Origin: an uncultured Aquimarina sp.
GTDB taxonomy: Bacteria > Bacteroidota > Bacteroidia > Flavobacteriales > Flavobacteriaceae
DNA length: 64,000 nt
Reading direction: 5' to 3'
NCBI GenBank assembly: GCA_947498455.1
Contig: CANMKK010000002.1
Coordinates: forward strand, 219,529-283,528
In this document: piece by piece, positions 18,393-25,071 of the stretch
Layout: each line of letters opens with the position of its first letter
Numbering within the stretch: the first letter of the stretch is position 1
The notes under the pieces: generated by a model
Told to the model about the DNA's origin: nothing
Database searches by the model: none
The model's input: only the letters and a program-made list of their open reading frames with translations
Translations under genes and position numbers: made by a program

Positions 18393-20591
18393 TTAAATAT
18401 TTAATTGGTTTTTAACTAGTGTATAATAATTTTGTTTTCTTTCAATTAATTCGGAGTGAGTTCCTTGCTCTACTACCGCTCCTTTTGATAGTACAATGAT
18501 CTGATCGGCATTTTGCACAGTACTTAATCTATGTGCTATGATTATCACAGTTTTATTTTTGAATAATTTCTGTAAGTTATTATGAACTTCTTTTTCATTA
18601 GTGGCATCCAGAGCAGATGTTGCCTCGTCTAAGAATATGTATTTTGGATTTTTATAAATTGCTCTGGCAATTAAGATTCGTTGTTTTTGTCCTCCTGAAA
18701 TACCATTTCCTCCGGATCCAATTTTGGTAAATTCTTTTAATGCTAAGGAATCGACAAAATCATATAAATTAACTGCCTTTAATGCATTGTCCAGTTTTTC
18801 TTTATTGATTTCCTTATCATTCAGTGCAATATTCCTTGCGATTGTATCATTAAATATATATCCGTCCTGCATAACAATACCAGAATTTTCTCGAATGCTT
18901 TTGGCAGATAATTTTTTAATTTCATTAAACCCATAAAATAAATCACCTGATGTAGCTGGAAAAAATTTCAACAACAATTTCATCAAAGTAGTTTTACCAC
19001 TACCACTATGTCCAACAATTGCGGTAACTTTCCCTTCAGGAATACTAATGTCTATGTCTTTTAGAATAAGGCTATTCGATAAAGTATTGTATTTAAAATC
19101 AATATTCTTTAGGGTGATATCTAACGGTCCATTACTTACATCCAATTTTTTATCAGTCGTTTCCTCTTCATCTTTCTGAGTATAGACCTCACTTAATCTA
19201 TTAAAACTCAATAAGGCATCTTGCTGAGATCTAATAAAGTTCAGCAACTGATGAATTGGAGAATTCATCTGTCCAATTATAAAGGAAACACTCAGTAACG
19301 CTCCTAAAGACATAGTATCGGCAATTACATATTTTGCGGCAAGAAACGTTACCAGAATATTTTTAAGTTGATTAAAAAATGTGAAACCAATAGACTGAAA
19401 TTGTTCAACTTTTAGAGACTTGATATTTATTTTTAGCAAGTTGTTTTGTAAATCAATCCACTCATTCTTTTTATAATCTTCGTATTGATTGAGTTTCATT
19501 TCTTTAATACCATTATAAAACTCAAATACGGCTTCTTGGTTCTCGGATTTTGCTCTAAATAATTGATAGTCCAATATTTTTCTTTTTTTAAGCCAAAAGA
19601 AGGACCAGTATAGAGCGACTATAGTTAGTCCGGAGTATAGTAAAAATAGATACGCATCATAATGAAGTAAAATAATAGAATAAATTACCAATGTTAAAAT
19701 AGAAAATATAGTCAGAATACTATCAGACGTAAAGAATTCTTCTATTTTAACATTGTCCTGAATTCTTTGATTAAAATCTCCAGAATTTTTAGTATCAAAA
19801 AAACTTATGGGTAGTTTCAAAACTTTACTTAGATATGAATAAATAACATCGATGCTAAACTTGGCTCCAATTACTAGTGTAAACCAATTTCTTAAAATAT
19901 TCATCCCCATAATTCCTAAAAAGACAAACAATTGTGCTAATAAAATCAGGCTGACATAATTCATGTCTTTTTTATTAACCCCTTTATCTATTAATGTTTC
20001 GGTTAAAAAAGGAAGTAGGATACTCAATAAACTACCTATTAAAACGAAAACCATTAATTGAAGAATCTTCTTTTTATGAGGAGCGAATAATGTTAGAATA
20101 TGCTTGAACCTTTCTTTAAGATCATTTTGGTCCTTAAGAGAATAAAATTTATTTGTAGGATTGAGGAATAATGCAATTCCAGAACTTGCTCCTTTTAGCC
20201 ACGGTTCTTTAAATTCTTTCTCGGACAACACTACCTTACCATGAGCAGGGTCTGCAATATGAAATCTCTTTTTCCCATTTTTGGATGTAATAGACTCCAA
20301 AACCAAAAAGTGATTTTTATTCCAAAACAAAATACAGGGAGAAACGAAATTTTTAATTAATTGGTTTATGTCTATACGAACGGAAGATGTTTCGAATCCT
20401 ATTTTTTTTGCGGCATGGATGATACCAAGCATAGACACTCCATCTTTACCAATTTGACACAATTCTCTTAAATTATGTAAAGAAAATCTATTGCCAAAAT
20501 AACTGGTGACCATACTTAAGGATGCTGGTCCACAATCCATCAAATCATGCTGGCGAACAAACTTTATATCCGCTTTTTTACTTTTATACAT
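18393..20591 (-). CDS. Peptidase-containing ABC exporter (C39, PCAT)
   Basis: The 732-aa protein starts with a complete C39 peptidase domain: Gln14, catalytic Cys20 in DLMDCGPASLSMV, His94 in NKNHFLVLE and Asp114 in IADPAHGK. Six membrane helices follow (about 165-440). The ATPase domain has Walker A GHSGSGKT, signature SGGQKQR and Walker B IFLDEATSALD. Such PCATs cleave Gly-Gly leaders and export the core peptide. The five precursors upstream end their leaders in GG. No HlyD-type membrane-fusion gene is adjacent, so how the peptide crosses the outer membrane is unclear. It starts one base after the preceding gene's stop. Confidence 0.95.
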   Translation of the reverse strand: MYKSKKADIKFVRQHDLMDCGPASLSMVTSYFGNRFSLHNLRELCQIGKDGVSMLGIIHAAKKIGFETSSVRIDINQLIKNFVSPCILFWNKNHFLVLESITSKNGKKRFHIADPAHGKVVLSEKEFKEPWLKGASSGIALFLNPTNKFYSLKDQNDLKERFKHILTLFAPHKKKILQLMVFVLIGSLLSILLPFLTETLIDKGVNKKDMNYVSLILLAQLFVFLGIMGMNILRNWFTLVIGAKFSIDVIYSYLSKVLKLPISFFDTKNSGDFNQRIQDNVKIEEFFTSDSILTIFSILTLVIYSIILLHYDAYLFLLYSGLTIVALYWSFFWLKKRKILDYQLFRAKSENQEAVFEFYNGIKEMKLNQYEDYKKNEWIDLQNNLLKINIKSLKVEQFQSIGFTFFNQLKNILVTFLAAKYVIADTMSLGALLSVSFIIGQMNSPIHQLLNFIRSQQDALLSFNRLSEVYTQKDEEETTDKKLDVSNGPLDITLKNIDFKYNTLSNSLILKDIDISIPEGKVTAIVGHSGSGKTTLMKLLLKFFPATSGDLFYGFNEIKKLSAKSIRENSGIVMQDGYIFNDTIARNIALNDKEINKEKLDNALKAVNLYDFVDSLALKEFTKIGSGGNGISGGQKQRILIARAIYKNPKYIFLDEATSALDATNEKEVHNNLQKLFKNKTVIIIAHRLSTVQNADQIIVLSKGAVVEQGTHSELIERKQNYYTLVKNQLNI

Positions 20592-20592
20592 A

Positions 20593-21096
20593 CTATGTTG
20601 TTTTATACATTTTAGAATGACAAAATCGATAGAAATTAGTTACATACTCCTTAAAGTAGATAGAGTCTTTCTTGACTACAATGCTTAAATAATCACTGTT
20701 TTTATTTGGGTTTAATACTAAGTTGGTTAGTAGTATATAGTCATTAAAATATTTGGTAATGACCCTATTCCAAAGTTTCATTCTAGCTAAACCTCTTCTC
20801 TGAGTTTTATTGTTGTTAATTAATTCTGGTTGATTGTGTATCTGCATATAAACCGCATCATATATGGAAGTCACTTCTGTACAAAATACTGCCAATGTTT
20901 GTACCGTTTTGTAATCTTTACGAGCGGTATTGGTATCACAATTTAAAGCGAGCTCCAGAATATTTTTAGTTTTTCCATTTACATCTTTATATATCATACC
21001 GGATGTTTTCACAACGATTTGATATTCGATATCGTCTTTTGTAGTAAATACATATGCGTTTTTGCCTTCTTTACAAATTTTATAATAGTCTAACAT
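20593..21096 (-). CDS. Unknown protein of the peptide cluster
   Basis: The 167-aa product is soluble, with no signal peptide or membrane helix. An N-terminal beta-rich part (NAYVFTTKDDIEYQIVVKTS) is followed by helices. Its first bases overlap the last seven of the oxygenase gene and its stop lies one base from the exporter start, so it is tightly coupled to both. I do not recognise it. Plausible roles are a precursor-binding or modifying partner of the oxygenase; nothing in the sequence decides this. Confidence 0.6.
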   Translation of the reverse strand: MLDYYKICKEGKNAYVFTTKDDIEYQIVVKTSGMIYKDVNGKTKNILELALNCDTNTARKDYKTVQTLAVFCTEVTSIYDAVYMQIHNQPELINNNKTQRRGLARMKLWNRVITKYFNDYILLTNLVLNPNKNSDYLSIVVKKDSIYFKEYVTNFYRFCHSKMYKTT

Positions 21097-22391
21097 AGGA
21101 GTGGATTAAGTAACTCGAGTTTTTCTACTTTTATACCTTTATTGTTTATCAATACTTTTAGAAAGTATAGGATTACTTCTTTAGGTAGGCTTTCTTTGTA
21201 TCTATTAATAATGGAACTAACTTCGATATTACTATTTCCATTTATCAATTCTATTATTTCTTCTAGTTCTGGGAAATACTTAAACGATAATCTTGTCCCT
21301 CTTACATAAATAGTAATTCTATCTCCTACCTTTTCCGAATTAATTTTATAGATACTATTGGCAGAAATGGTTTTAGTTTCCAGATTCGGGAAGTAATCCT
21401 TCGTACTATCTATTTTTCCGTGGTAACTTAGAGGAATATTTTGCCATCCACCATTACTAGTTAAACACTTCTTATATTCGTTATATGTATGTTTTAAGAA
21501 ATCTTCTAATGGAGCTTTTAGAGTTTGTTGATCTACATTCAGGGTGTTTATAAAGTCAGAAAACGTATTTTCATTGTTTATATAATCCAATTGACTTTCG
21601 ATAATGCTTTGATCATTTTTCAAAAATAAATTCTGAATAGTTTCTATCATTAATTTAGAAAAATCATACCTGGTAGGGTTATTAAACCAAAGAGTAACAC
21701 CTATAGAGAAATCGCCAGAATGACCTACATGATGCTTGTTCCAAGGCATGTAGTATAAATCTCCAGCACCAAAATCAAACTTATCAGCGTGAGGAAGTAA
21801 TGGTTGTACATTTTTATTATTAGAAATTCCTTTGCCTTCTTTTTTATATATCTCTTCATCCCAAACATACATTTGCTTACGACCGGGTCCTAAATGATAA
21901 TGCAATACATTTTCTCCTCGGTTATCCGTATGAATTCCTAGTGGAGTCCATCCATAGTTTCCAATAAAAGTGGTAAGCTCTAATCCCCAAGGTGGAATTC
22001 CAATAATATCAAAAAGTGGTTGAATCGTTTTTAAAATGTGTTCAGCTAAAATTTCTGAATGTTTTTCTCCATAGTTGGTGATAATCCCGAATTTTGGACC
22101 AAAAACGCGTTCGCAATACGATTCTATACTTTCTTGGTTGTCTAATTTATGATCTTTAATTATTGCTCTAATCTCAGAATCACTTAATTCTCTATCATCG
22201 ATATAAAGTCTAAAACCACTACTGATATCTAGCCTATTTATTCTAGACCTAAGCATTTCTCTTACTCCTTCATTCAGGATTTCGACTAAATCTCCTGAAA
22301 AGACATCTTTATATACTTGGGTTTCCGAAAAAGAAAGATTTTTTTCTATAAAAGAGAGCCACCAATCTCTTGTAAAATTTTTAGTTTGCAT
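21090..22391 (-). CDS. JmjC/cupin-4-like Fe(II)/2-oxoglutarate oxygenase
   Basis: The 433-aa protein contains an HxD iron motif (His154-Thr-Asp156 in TPLGIHTDNRGE), then HYHLGPGRKQMYVWDEE. The cupin strand FGAGDLYYMPWNKHHVGHSG supplies the distal histidine (His220, 221 or 224) and WLF-type residues follow. A C-terminal wing-like helical part (ELEEIIELINGNSN...LPKEVILYFLKVL) resembles ribosomal oxygenases such as YcfD/ROXA, which hydroxylate peptide side chains. Placed 31 bp after the last precursor gene, it is most likely the tailoring enzyme for these peptides. Which residue it oxidises is unknown. Confidence is high for the fold, moderate for the role. Confidence 0.8.
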   Translation of the reverse strand: MQTKNFTRDWWLSFIEKNLSFSETQVYKDVFSGDLVEILNEGVREMLRSRINRLDISSGFRLYIDDRELSDSEIRAIIKDHKLDNQESIESYCERVFGPKFGIITNYGEKHSEILAEHILKTIQPLFDIIGIPPWGLELTTFIGNYGWTPLGIHTDNRGENVLHYHLGPGRKQMYVWDEEIYKKEGKGISNNKNVQPLLPHADKFDFGAGDLYYMPWNKHHVGHSGDFSIGVTLWFNNPTRYDFSKLMIETIQNLFLKNDQSIIESQLDYINNENTFSDFINTLNVDQQTLKAPLEDFLKHTYNEYKKCLTSNGGWQNIPLSYHGKIDSTKDYFPNLETKTISANSIYKINSEKVGDRITIYVRGTRLSFKYFPELEEIIELINGNSNIEVSSIINRYKESLPKEVILYFLKVLINNKGIKVEKLELLNPLLC

Positions 22392-22422
22392 ATCGTTTTT
22401 TTTTAGTGTGTTTATATATTTA

Positions 22423-22578
22423 TTATTGAGCTTTTTTCACTCCATTACCTTGTTTGATTAATTTTCCATCTATTCCGATGTCTTTAACCTTATTTGCACT
22501 TCCTCCTATCAAGGTTAAATTTTCTAGGGCTGATAATTTTTGAATGTCTAAGAATTCTTCTGGGTTTATATTTTTCAT
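22423..22578 (-). CDS. Precursor peptide 1 (divergent Gly-Gly leader peptide)
   Basis: A 51-aa open frame beginning ATG at 22578. The leader reads MKNINPEEFL then DIQKLSALEN then LTLIGG. The core after Gly-Gly is 25 aa, SANKVKDIGI then DGKLIKQGNGVKKAQ. It shares the MKN-x-NPE-x-FLD-x-Q-x-LSALEN leader with the four upstream genes but is the most divergent. It has no Cys and only one Ser in its core. It sits on the far side of a hairpin (22612-22646) next to the oxygenase, so it may be expressed at enzyme-like rather than precursor-like levels. Confidence 0.8.
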   Translation of the reverse strand: MKNINPEEFLDIQKLSALENLTLIGGSANKVKDIGIDGKLIKQGNGVKKAQ

Positions 22579-22611
22579 TTCTTGATTGAGTTTAGTTGTT
22601 ATTGTAAGATT

Positions 22612-22646
22612 AAAAAAGGGTATTTATTTTTTAAACACCCTTTTTT
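22612..22646 (-). terminator. Hairpin between precursors 2 and 1; probable attenuator
   Basis: On the minus strand the RNA forms a stem from AAAAAAGGGU with ACCCUUUUUU plus four inner pairs, and ends in a U run. It lies after four precursor genes and before precursor 1 and the enzyme genes. A leaky terminator here would keep precursor mRNA in excess over enzyme mRNA. Not proven. Confidence 0.6.
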
Positions 22647-22665
22647 ACAATAGGTTATAGAACTA

Positions 22666-22803
22666 TTATTGTGCTCCTTTTTCCTTTTTCTTTTCTTTTT
22701 TCACCTCTACATCAGTAGCGGCTGCACCACCTTTTACGGTTTCGTTTTCTAGTGCTGATAATTCTTGAGTGTCTAAGAAATTTTCTGGATTTGCGTTTTT
22801 CAT
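22666..22803 (-). CDS. Precursor peptide 2 (lysine-rich core)
   Basis: A 45-aa open frame starting ATG at 22803 and ending TAA. Leader: MKNANPENFL, DTQELSALEN, ETVKGG. Core: AAATDVEVKKEKKKEKGAQ (19 aa, six lysines, no Cys, one Thr). The leader differs from precursors 3-5 at only one or two sites, and the core is closest to precursor 3. Cleavage after Gly-Gly by the C39 exporter is expected. No protein family recognised for the core. Confidence 0.85.
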   Translation of the reverse strand: MKNANPENFLDTQELSALENETVKGGAAATDVEVKKEKKKEKGAQ

Positions 22804-22828
22804 TTTTTTAGATTTTAATTGTTATTGA

Positions 22829-22966
22829 TTAGTTAGCTGCTTGCTTTTTATCTTTTTTCTTCTCTACTTTTACATCAGTAGCGGCTGCACCACCTTTTAC
22901 GGTTTCGTTTTCTAGTGCTGATAATTCTTGAGTGTCTAGGAATTTTTCTGGATTTGAATTTTTCAT
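22829..22966 (-). CDS. Precursor peptide 3 (lysine-rich core)
   Basis: A 45-aa frame with leader MKNSNPEKFL, DTQELSALEN, ETVKGG and core AAATDVKVEKKKDKKQAAN. The core has six lysines and ends in Asn, which differs from the Gln or Lys ends of its sisters. Separated from neighbours by ~25-33 bp A/T-rich spacers that are themselves similar, indicating tandem duplication. Confidence 0.85.
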   Translation of the reverse strand: MKNSNPEKFLDTQELSALENETVKGGAAATDVKVEKKKDKKQAAN

Positions 22967-22999
22967 TTTTATATATTTTAATGGTTACTAATTAATTTG

Positions 23000-23125
23000 T
23001 TACTTTTCTTTTTTCTTATCTTTCTTTACTTCTACACCGTCTACACCACCACCTTTTACGGTTTCATTTTCTAGTGCTGATAATTCTTGAGTGTCTAAGA
23101 ATTTTTCTGGATTTGCGTTTTTCAT
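23000..23125 (-). CDS. Precursor peptide 4 (lysine-rich core)
   Basis: A 41-aa frame: leader MKNANPEKFL, DTQELSALEN, ETVKGG; core GVDGVEVKKDKKKEK (15 aa, six lysines). The GVDG start of the core is shared with precursor 5. The leader is essentially identical at amino-acid level, but the DNA differs at several wobble positions, so this is maintained coding sequence and not a very recent copy. Confidence 0.85.
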   Translation of the reverse strand: MKNANPEKFLDTQELSALENETVKGGGVDGVEVKKDKKKEK

Positions 23126-23152
23126 TTTTTTTTAAATTTTAGAGATTAATAA

Positions 23153-23287
23153 TTATTGTTTCTTTTTTTCTTTTTTCTTTTCAACTTTTACATCTTCACC
23201 ATCTACACCACCACCTCTTACGGTTTCGTTTTCTAATGCTGATAATTCTTGAGTGTCTAGGAATTTTTCTGGATTTGCGTTTTTCAT
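23153..23287 (-). CDS. Precursor peptide 5, first gene of the array
   Basis: A 44-aa frame: leader MKNANPEKFL, DTQELSALEN, ETVRGG; core GVDGEDVKVEKKKEKKKQ (18 aa, seven lysines). As the first gene after the dyad-controlled promoter it is likely the most strongly transcribed. About 115 bases of untranslated leader precede it, containing two AAACTAAAAAT copies and a doubled CCAAGG, whose role is unknown. Confidence 0.85.
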   Translation of the reverse strand: MKNANPEKFLDTQELSALENETVRGGGVDGEDVKVEKKKEKKKQ

Positions 23288-23407
23288 TTTTTTTAAATTT
23301 TAAAGATTAATTCAATTTTTAGTTTAGAGACATTAATCGATTTTCGGTCTTATCCTTGGCCTTGGATTTTTAGTTTAATTGGTTATACTTGTTTTTCAAA
23401 TACATTT

Positions 23408-23453
23408 CAAAATTAGGGGAGAATTACTCTAGGAGTACTACACTAAAGAGTAG
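23408..23453 (-). promoter_or_regulatory. Dyad-controlled promoter of the precursor array
   Basis: Minus-strand -7 box TAATTTTG at 23415-23408 (TANNTTTG consensus) has no TTG at -33. Instead a 16-bp dyad, plus-strand CTACACTAAAGAGTAG at 23438-23453, lies exactly 22 bp upstream. The dyad overlaps the stop codon of the acyltransferase gene. This looks like an activator-dependent promoter. Confidence 0.7.
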
Positions 23454-24124
23454 TTGTGGTGTTGTGCATTAAATACTACACTTTTGGGTAGGGAAGCTGT
23501 TTTTCTAAGTTGGTTTACCATGTTTTCAGAAACCAGGTGCTTATTTTTGTTATAGAAATCAATAAGTCCTTCATACGGAAGGCATACGGGTATGGTTTCC
23601 GATCCTAAATAATCGATTGACTCTCCTATCACCGTAGCTTTTATTCCCAGCGCTAATAAAACTCTTAGTAGTTTGCTGTCGCATTCGGCAAAAGCTACAC
23701 TGTTTTCATGCTTACAAATAGGTGCAATTGCACAAACCATAAGACGTTTAAACAAAGAGACATCTTTTGATCCTTTTTTGATAGCAAATCTACCAATGTG
23801 CCAGATGTGTTTTAAGGGAGAGTTACCGGCAATATCTAATGGGTTGATCCCAAAAATCTTTTCTATTGGTAATTCGTCCTGATAATTCCATTTTAAAACT
23901 CTTATAGAACCTGAAATTTCTCCCGAAGAATCTTTAGCTACAAAAATTTCTGAATTGTTAAAGCTTTTAACTTCTTCTTCAGAAATAGATATAACATCAT
24001 TTTTGTAGTCCGTTGGGAAGTTATTATCGGAGTGATGCTTAAAATTTTCTGTTACTACAAATTCAGCTAATTTACTTATTTCGTTTACAGATAATCTTTC
24101 TAAGTTGTTGTTTATAAGAGTCAT
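23438..24124 (-). CDS. LuxI/FeeM-fold N-acyltransferase (GNAT-like)
   Basis: The 228-aa protein has the GNAT/autoinducer-synthase layout. A strand-turn EIFVAKDSSGEISGSIRVLKW (about 59-79) is followed by HIWHIGRFAIKKG (about 107-118) and a CoA/ACP-type helix LFKRLMVCAIAP. The end AFAECDSKLLRVLLALGI plus YEGLIDFYNKN is similar to N-acyl amino acid synthases. The usual E-[IL]-x-R-F of LuxI is H-I-G-R-F here. It would transfer an acyl group to an amine; lysines of the precursor cores are attractive acceptors, as in GNAT-lipidated peptides. A diffusible N-acyl amino acid signal is the alternative. Has its own dyad promoter. Confidence 0.65.
   Translation of the reverse strand: MTLINNNLERLSVNEISKLAEFVVTENFKHHSDNNFPTDYKNDVISISEEEVKSFNNSEIFVAKDSSGEISGSIRVLKWNYQDELPIEKIFGINPLDIAGNSPLKHIWHIGRFAIKKGSKDVSLFKRLMVCAIAPICKHENSVAFAECDSKLLRVLLALGIKATVIGESIDYLGSETIPVCLPYEGLIDFYNKNKHLVSENMVNQLRKTASLPKSVVFNAQHHNYSLV
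23476..23491 (-). promoter_or_regulatory. Second dyad upstream of the precursor array
   Basis: Plus-strand CTACACTTTTGGGTAG, the same dyad in inverted orientation (reverse complement CTACCCAAAAGTGTAG), begins 22 bp beyond the first dyad and lies inside the acyltransferase 3' end. The pair has a 38-bp centre spacing, identical to the pair at 24179/24217. Confidence 0.6.
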
Positions 24125-24148
24125 AATAGTGCGTTTTTTTTACACACA

Positions 24149-24194
24149 TAAAATTATTTATGACCGGAGGCTTTTGAGTTACACTAAAGAGTAG
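24149..24194 (-). promoter_or_regulatory. Dyad-controlled promoter of the acyltransferase gene
   Basis: Minus-strand TAATTTTA at 24156-24149 (one mismatch to TANNTTTG) lies exactly 22 bp from the plus-strand dyad TTACACTAAAGAGTAG at 24179-24194. TACACTAAAGAGTAGTTGTG is identical here and at 23439, a 20-base match between two promoters. Confidence 0.65.
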
Positions 24195-24216
24195 TTGTGT
24201 TTCAAATAGTTAAAAA

Positions 24217-24232
24217 CTACCCAAAAGAGTAG
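24217..24232 (-). promoter_or_regulatory. Second dyad in the divergent intergenic region
   Basis: CTACCCAAAAGAGTAG, again 22 bp beyond the first dyad. It is also just upstream of the luxR promoter, so the regulator could control its own gene. Confidence 0.6.
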
Positions 24233-24237
24233 GTTTT

Positions 24238-24271
24238 TTGTTAAAAAACCGTGAATAAAAAAGTATATTTG
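24238..24271 (+). promoter_or_regulatory. Promoter of the LuxR-type regulator gene
   Basis: TTG at 24238-24240 and TATATTTG at 24264-24271 with a 23-bp spacer, long but within the range reported for Bacteroidota. The ATG at 24280 follows eight bases later, implying a very short leader. Confidence 0.5.
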
Positions 24272-24279
24272 GAAAACCA

Positions 24280-25065
24280 ATGTCAAAAAAAACCTTACAT
24301 ATAGAAATGGAAAACATCAACGACTTCTTTTCTTTTAAAAACACCGTAAATCATATTTCTAATGAGGAGCTAAAACAGACCGAAAATTACCTTGCTCCGA
24401 TAATGGCATTTGCTAGGACAACCTATAAAAGTATATACATAATAGATTATCAAGAAAAGGGTTTTGAGTATGTGTCAGATAACCCATTATTCTTATGTGG
24501 TCATACCGCAGAAGAAGTAAAAGAAATGGGATACGCTTTTTATTTTAAGTATGTGATTAAAAAGGATCTCGATCTGTTACTGAAAATTAATGAAGTTGGG
24601 TTCGAATTTTACGATAAAATCCCTTTAGAAGAAAGGACATCCTATACAATTACATATGATTTTCATCTGAAAAATCAGGAAGGTAAAACCATCCTGATTA
24701 ACCAAAAATTGACACCTTTATACCTTACAACCGATGGTAAAATATGGAAAGCTATTTGTATTGTGTCTCTTTCGGCAGAACAAGATTCTGGAAACATAAA
24801 GGTATATAAACAAAATGACAATAAGGTAGTTACCTATAACTTAGAAGGTAATTTCTGGAAAACAGAAGAAAGAACAGAGCTCACAACTAGAGAAAAAGAG
24901 ATTCTTCGTTTTTCGGCCAGAGGTTTTACAATCAATGAAATTGCAGAAACGATTTTCGTTTCTCCCGATACGGTAAAATTTCATCGTAAAAAATTGTTTG
25001 AAAAATTACACGTTGCCAATATTGCAGAAGCGATTTCTTTTGCAACTAATAATAAACTTATATAG
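24280..25065 (+). CDS. PAS-LuxR transcriptional regulator
   Basis: The 261-aa protein has a PAS-like N-terminal region (about 40-180, SIYIIDYQEKGFEYVSDNP and KNQEGKTILINQKLTPLYLT). A C-terminal LuxR/FixJ helix-turn-helix follows (ELTTREKEILRFSARGFTINEIAETIFVSPDTVKFHRKKLFEKL). It lacks an acyl-homoserine-lactone-binding domain, so it is not a classical LuxR. It is encoded between the acyltransferase and the ThiF gene and is the only regulator in the locus, so it is the best candidate to bind the CTAC...GTAG dyads. Its ligand is unknown. Confidence 0.85.
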   Translation: MSKKTLHIEMENINDFFSFKNTVNHISNEELKQTENYLAPIMAFARTTYKSIYIIDYQEKGFEYVSDNPLFLCGHTAEEVKEMGYAFYFKYVIKKDLDLLLKINEVGFEFYDKIPLEERTSYTITYDFHLKNQEGKTILINQKLTPLYLTTDGKIWKAICIVSLSAEQDSGNIKVYKQNDNKVVTYNLEGNFWKTEERTELTTREKEILRFSARGFTINEIAETIFVSPDTVKFHRKKLFEKLHVANIAEAISFATNNKLI

Positions 25066-25071
25066 TAGTTA

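Noticed and set aside
22423..23287. The small peptides as lanthipeptide or sactipeptide precursors
   Set aside because: The cores contain no cysteine and almost no Ser/Thr, and neither LanM-type nor radical-SAM genes are present.
24280..25065. Acyl-homoserine-lactone quorum sensing by this LuxR protein and its LuxI-like neighbour
   Set aside because: The LuxR protein has a PAS-like, not an autoinducer-binding, N-terminal domain, and the synthase lacks the usual Glu of the LuxI motif. A related but different signal or peptide acylation is more likely.
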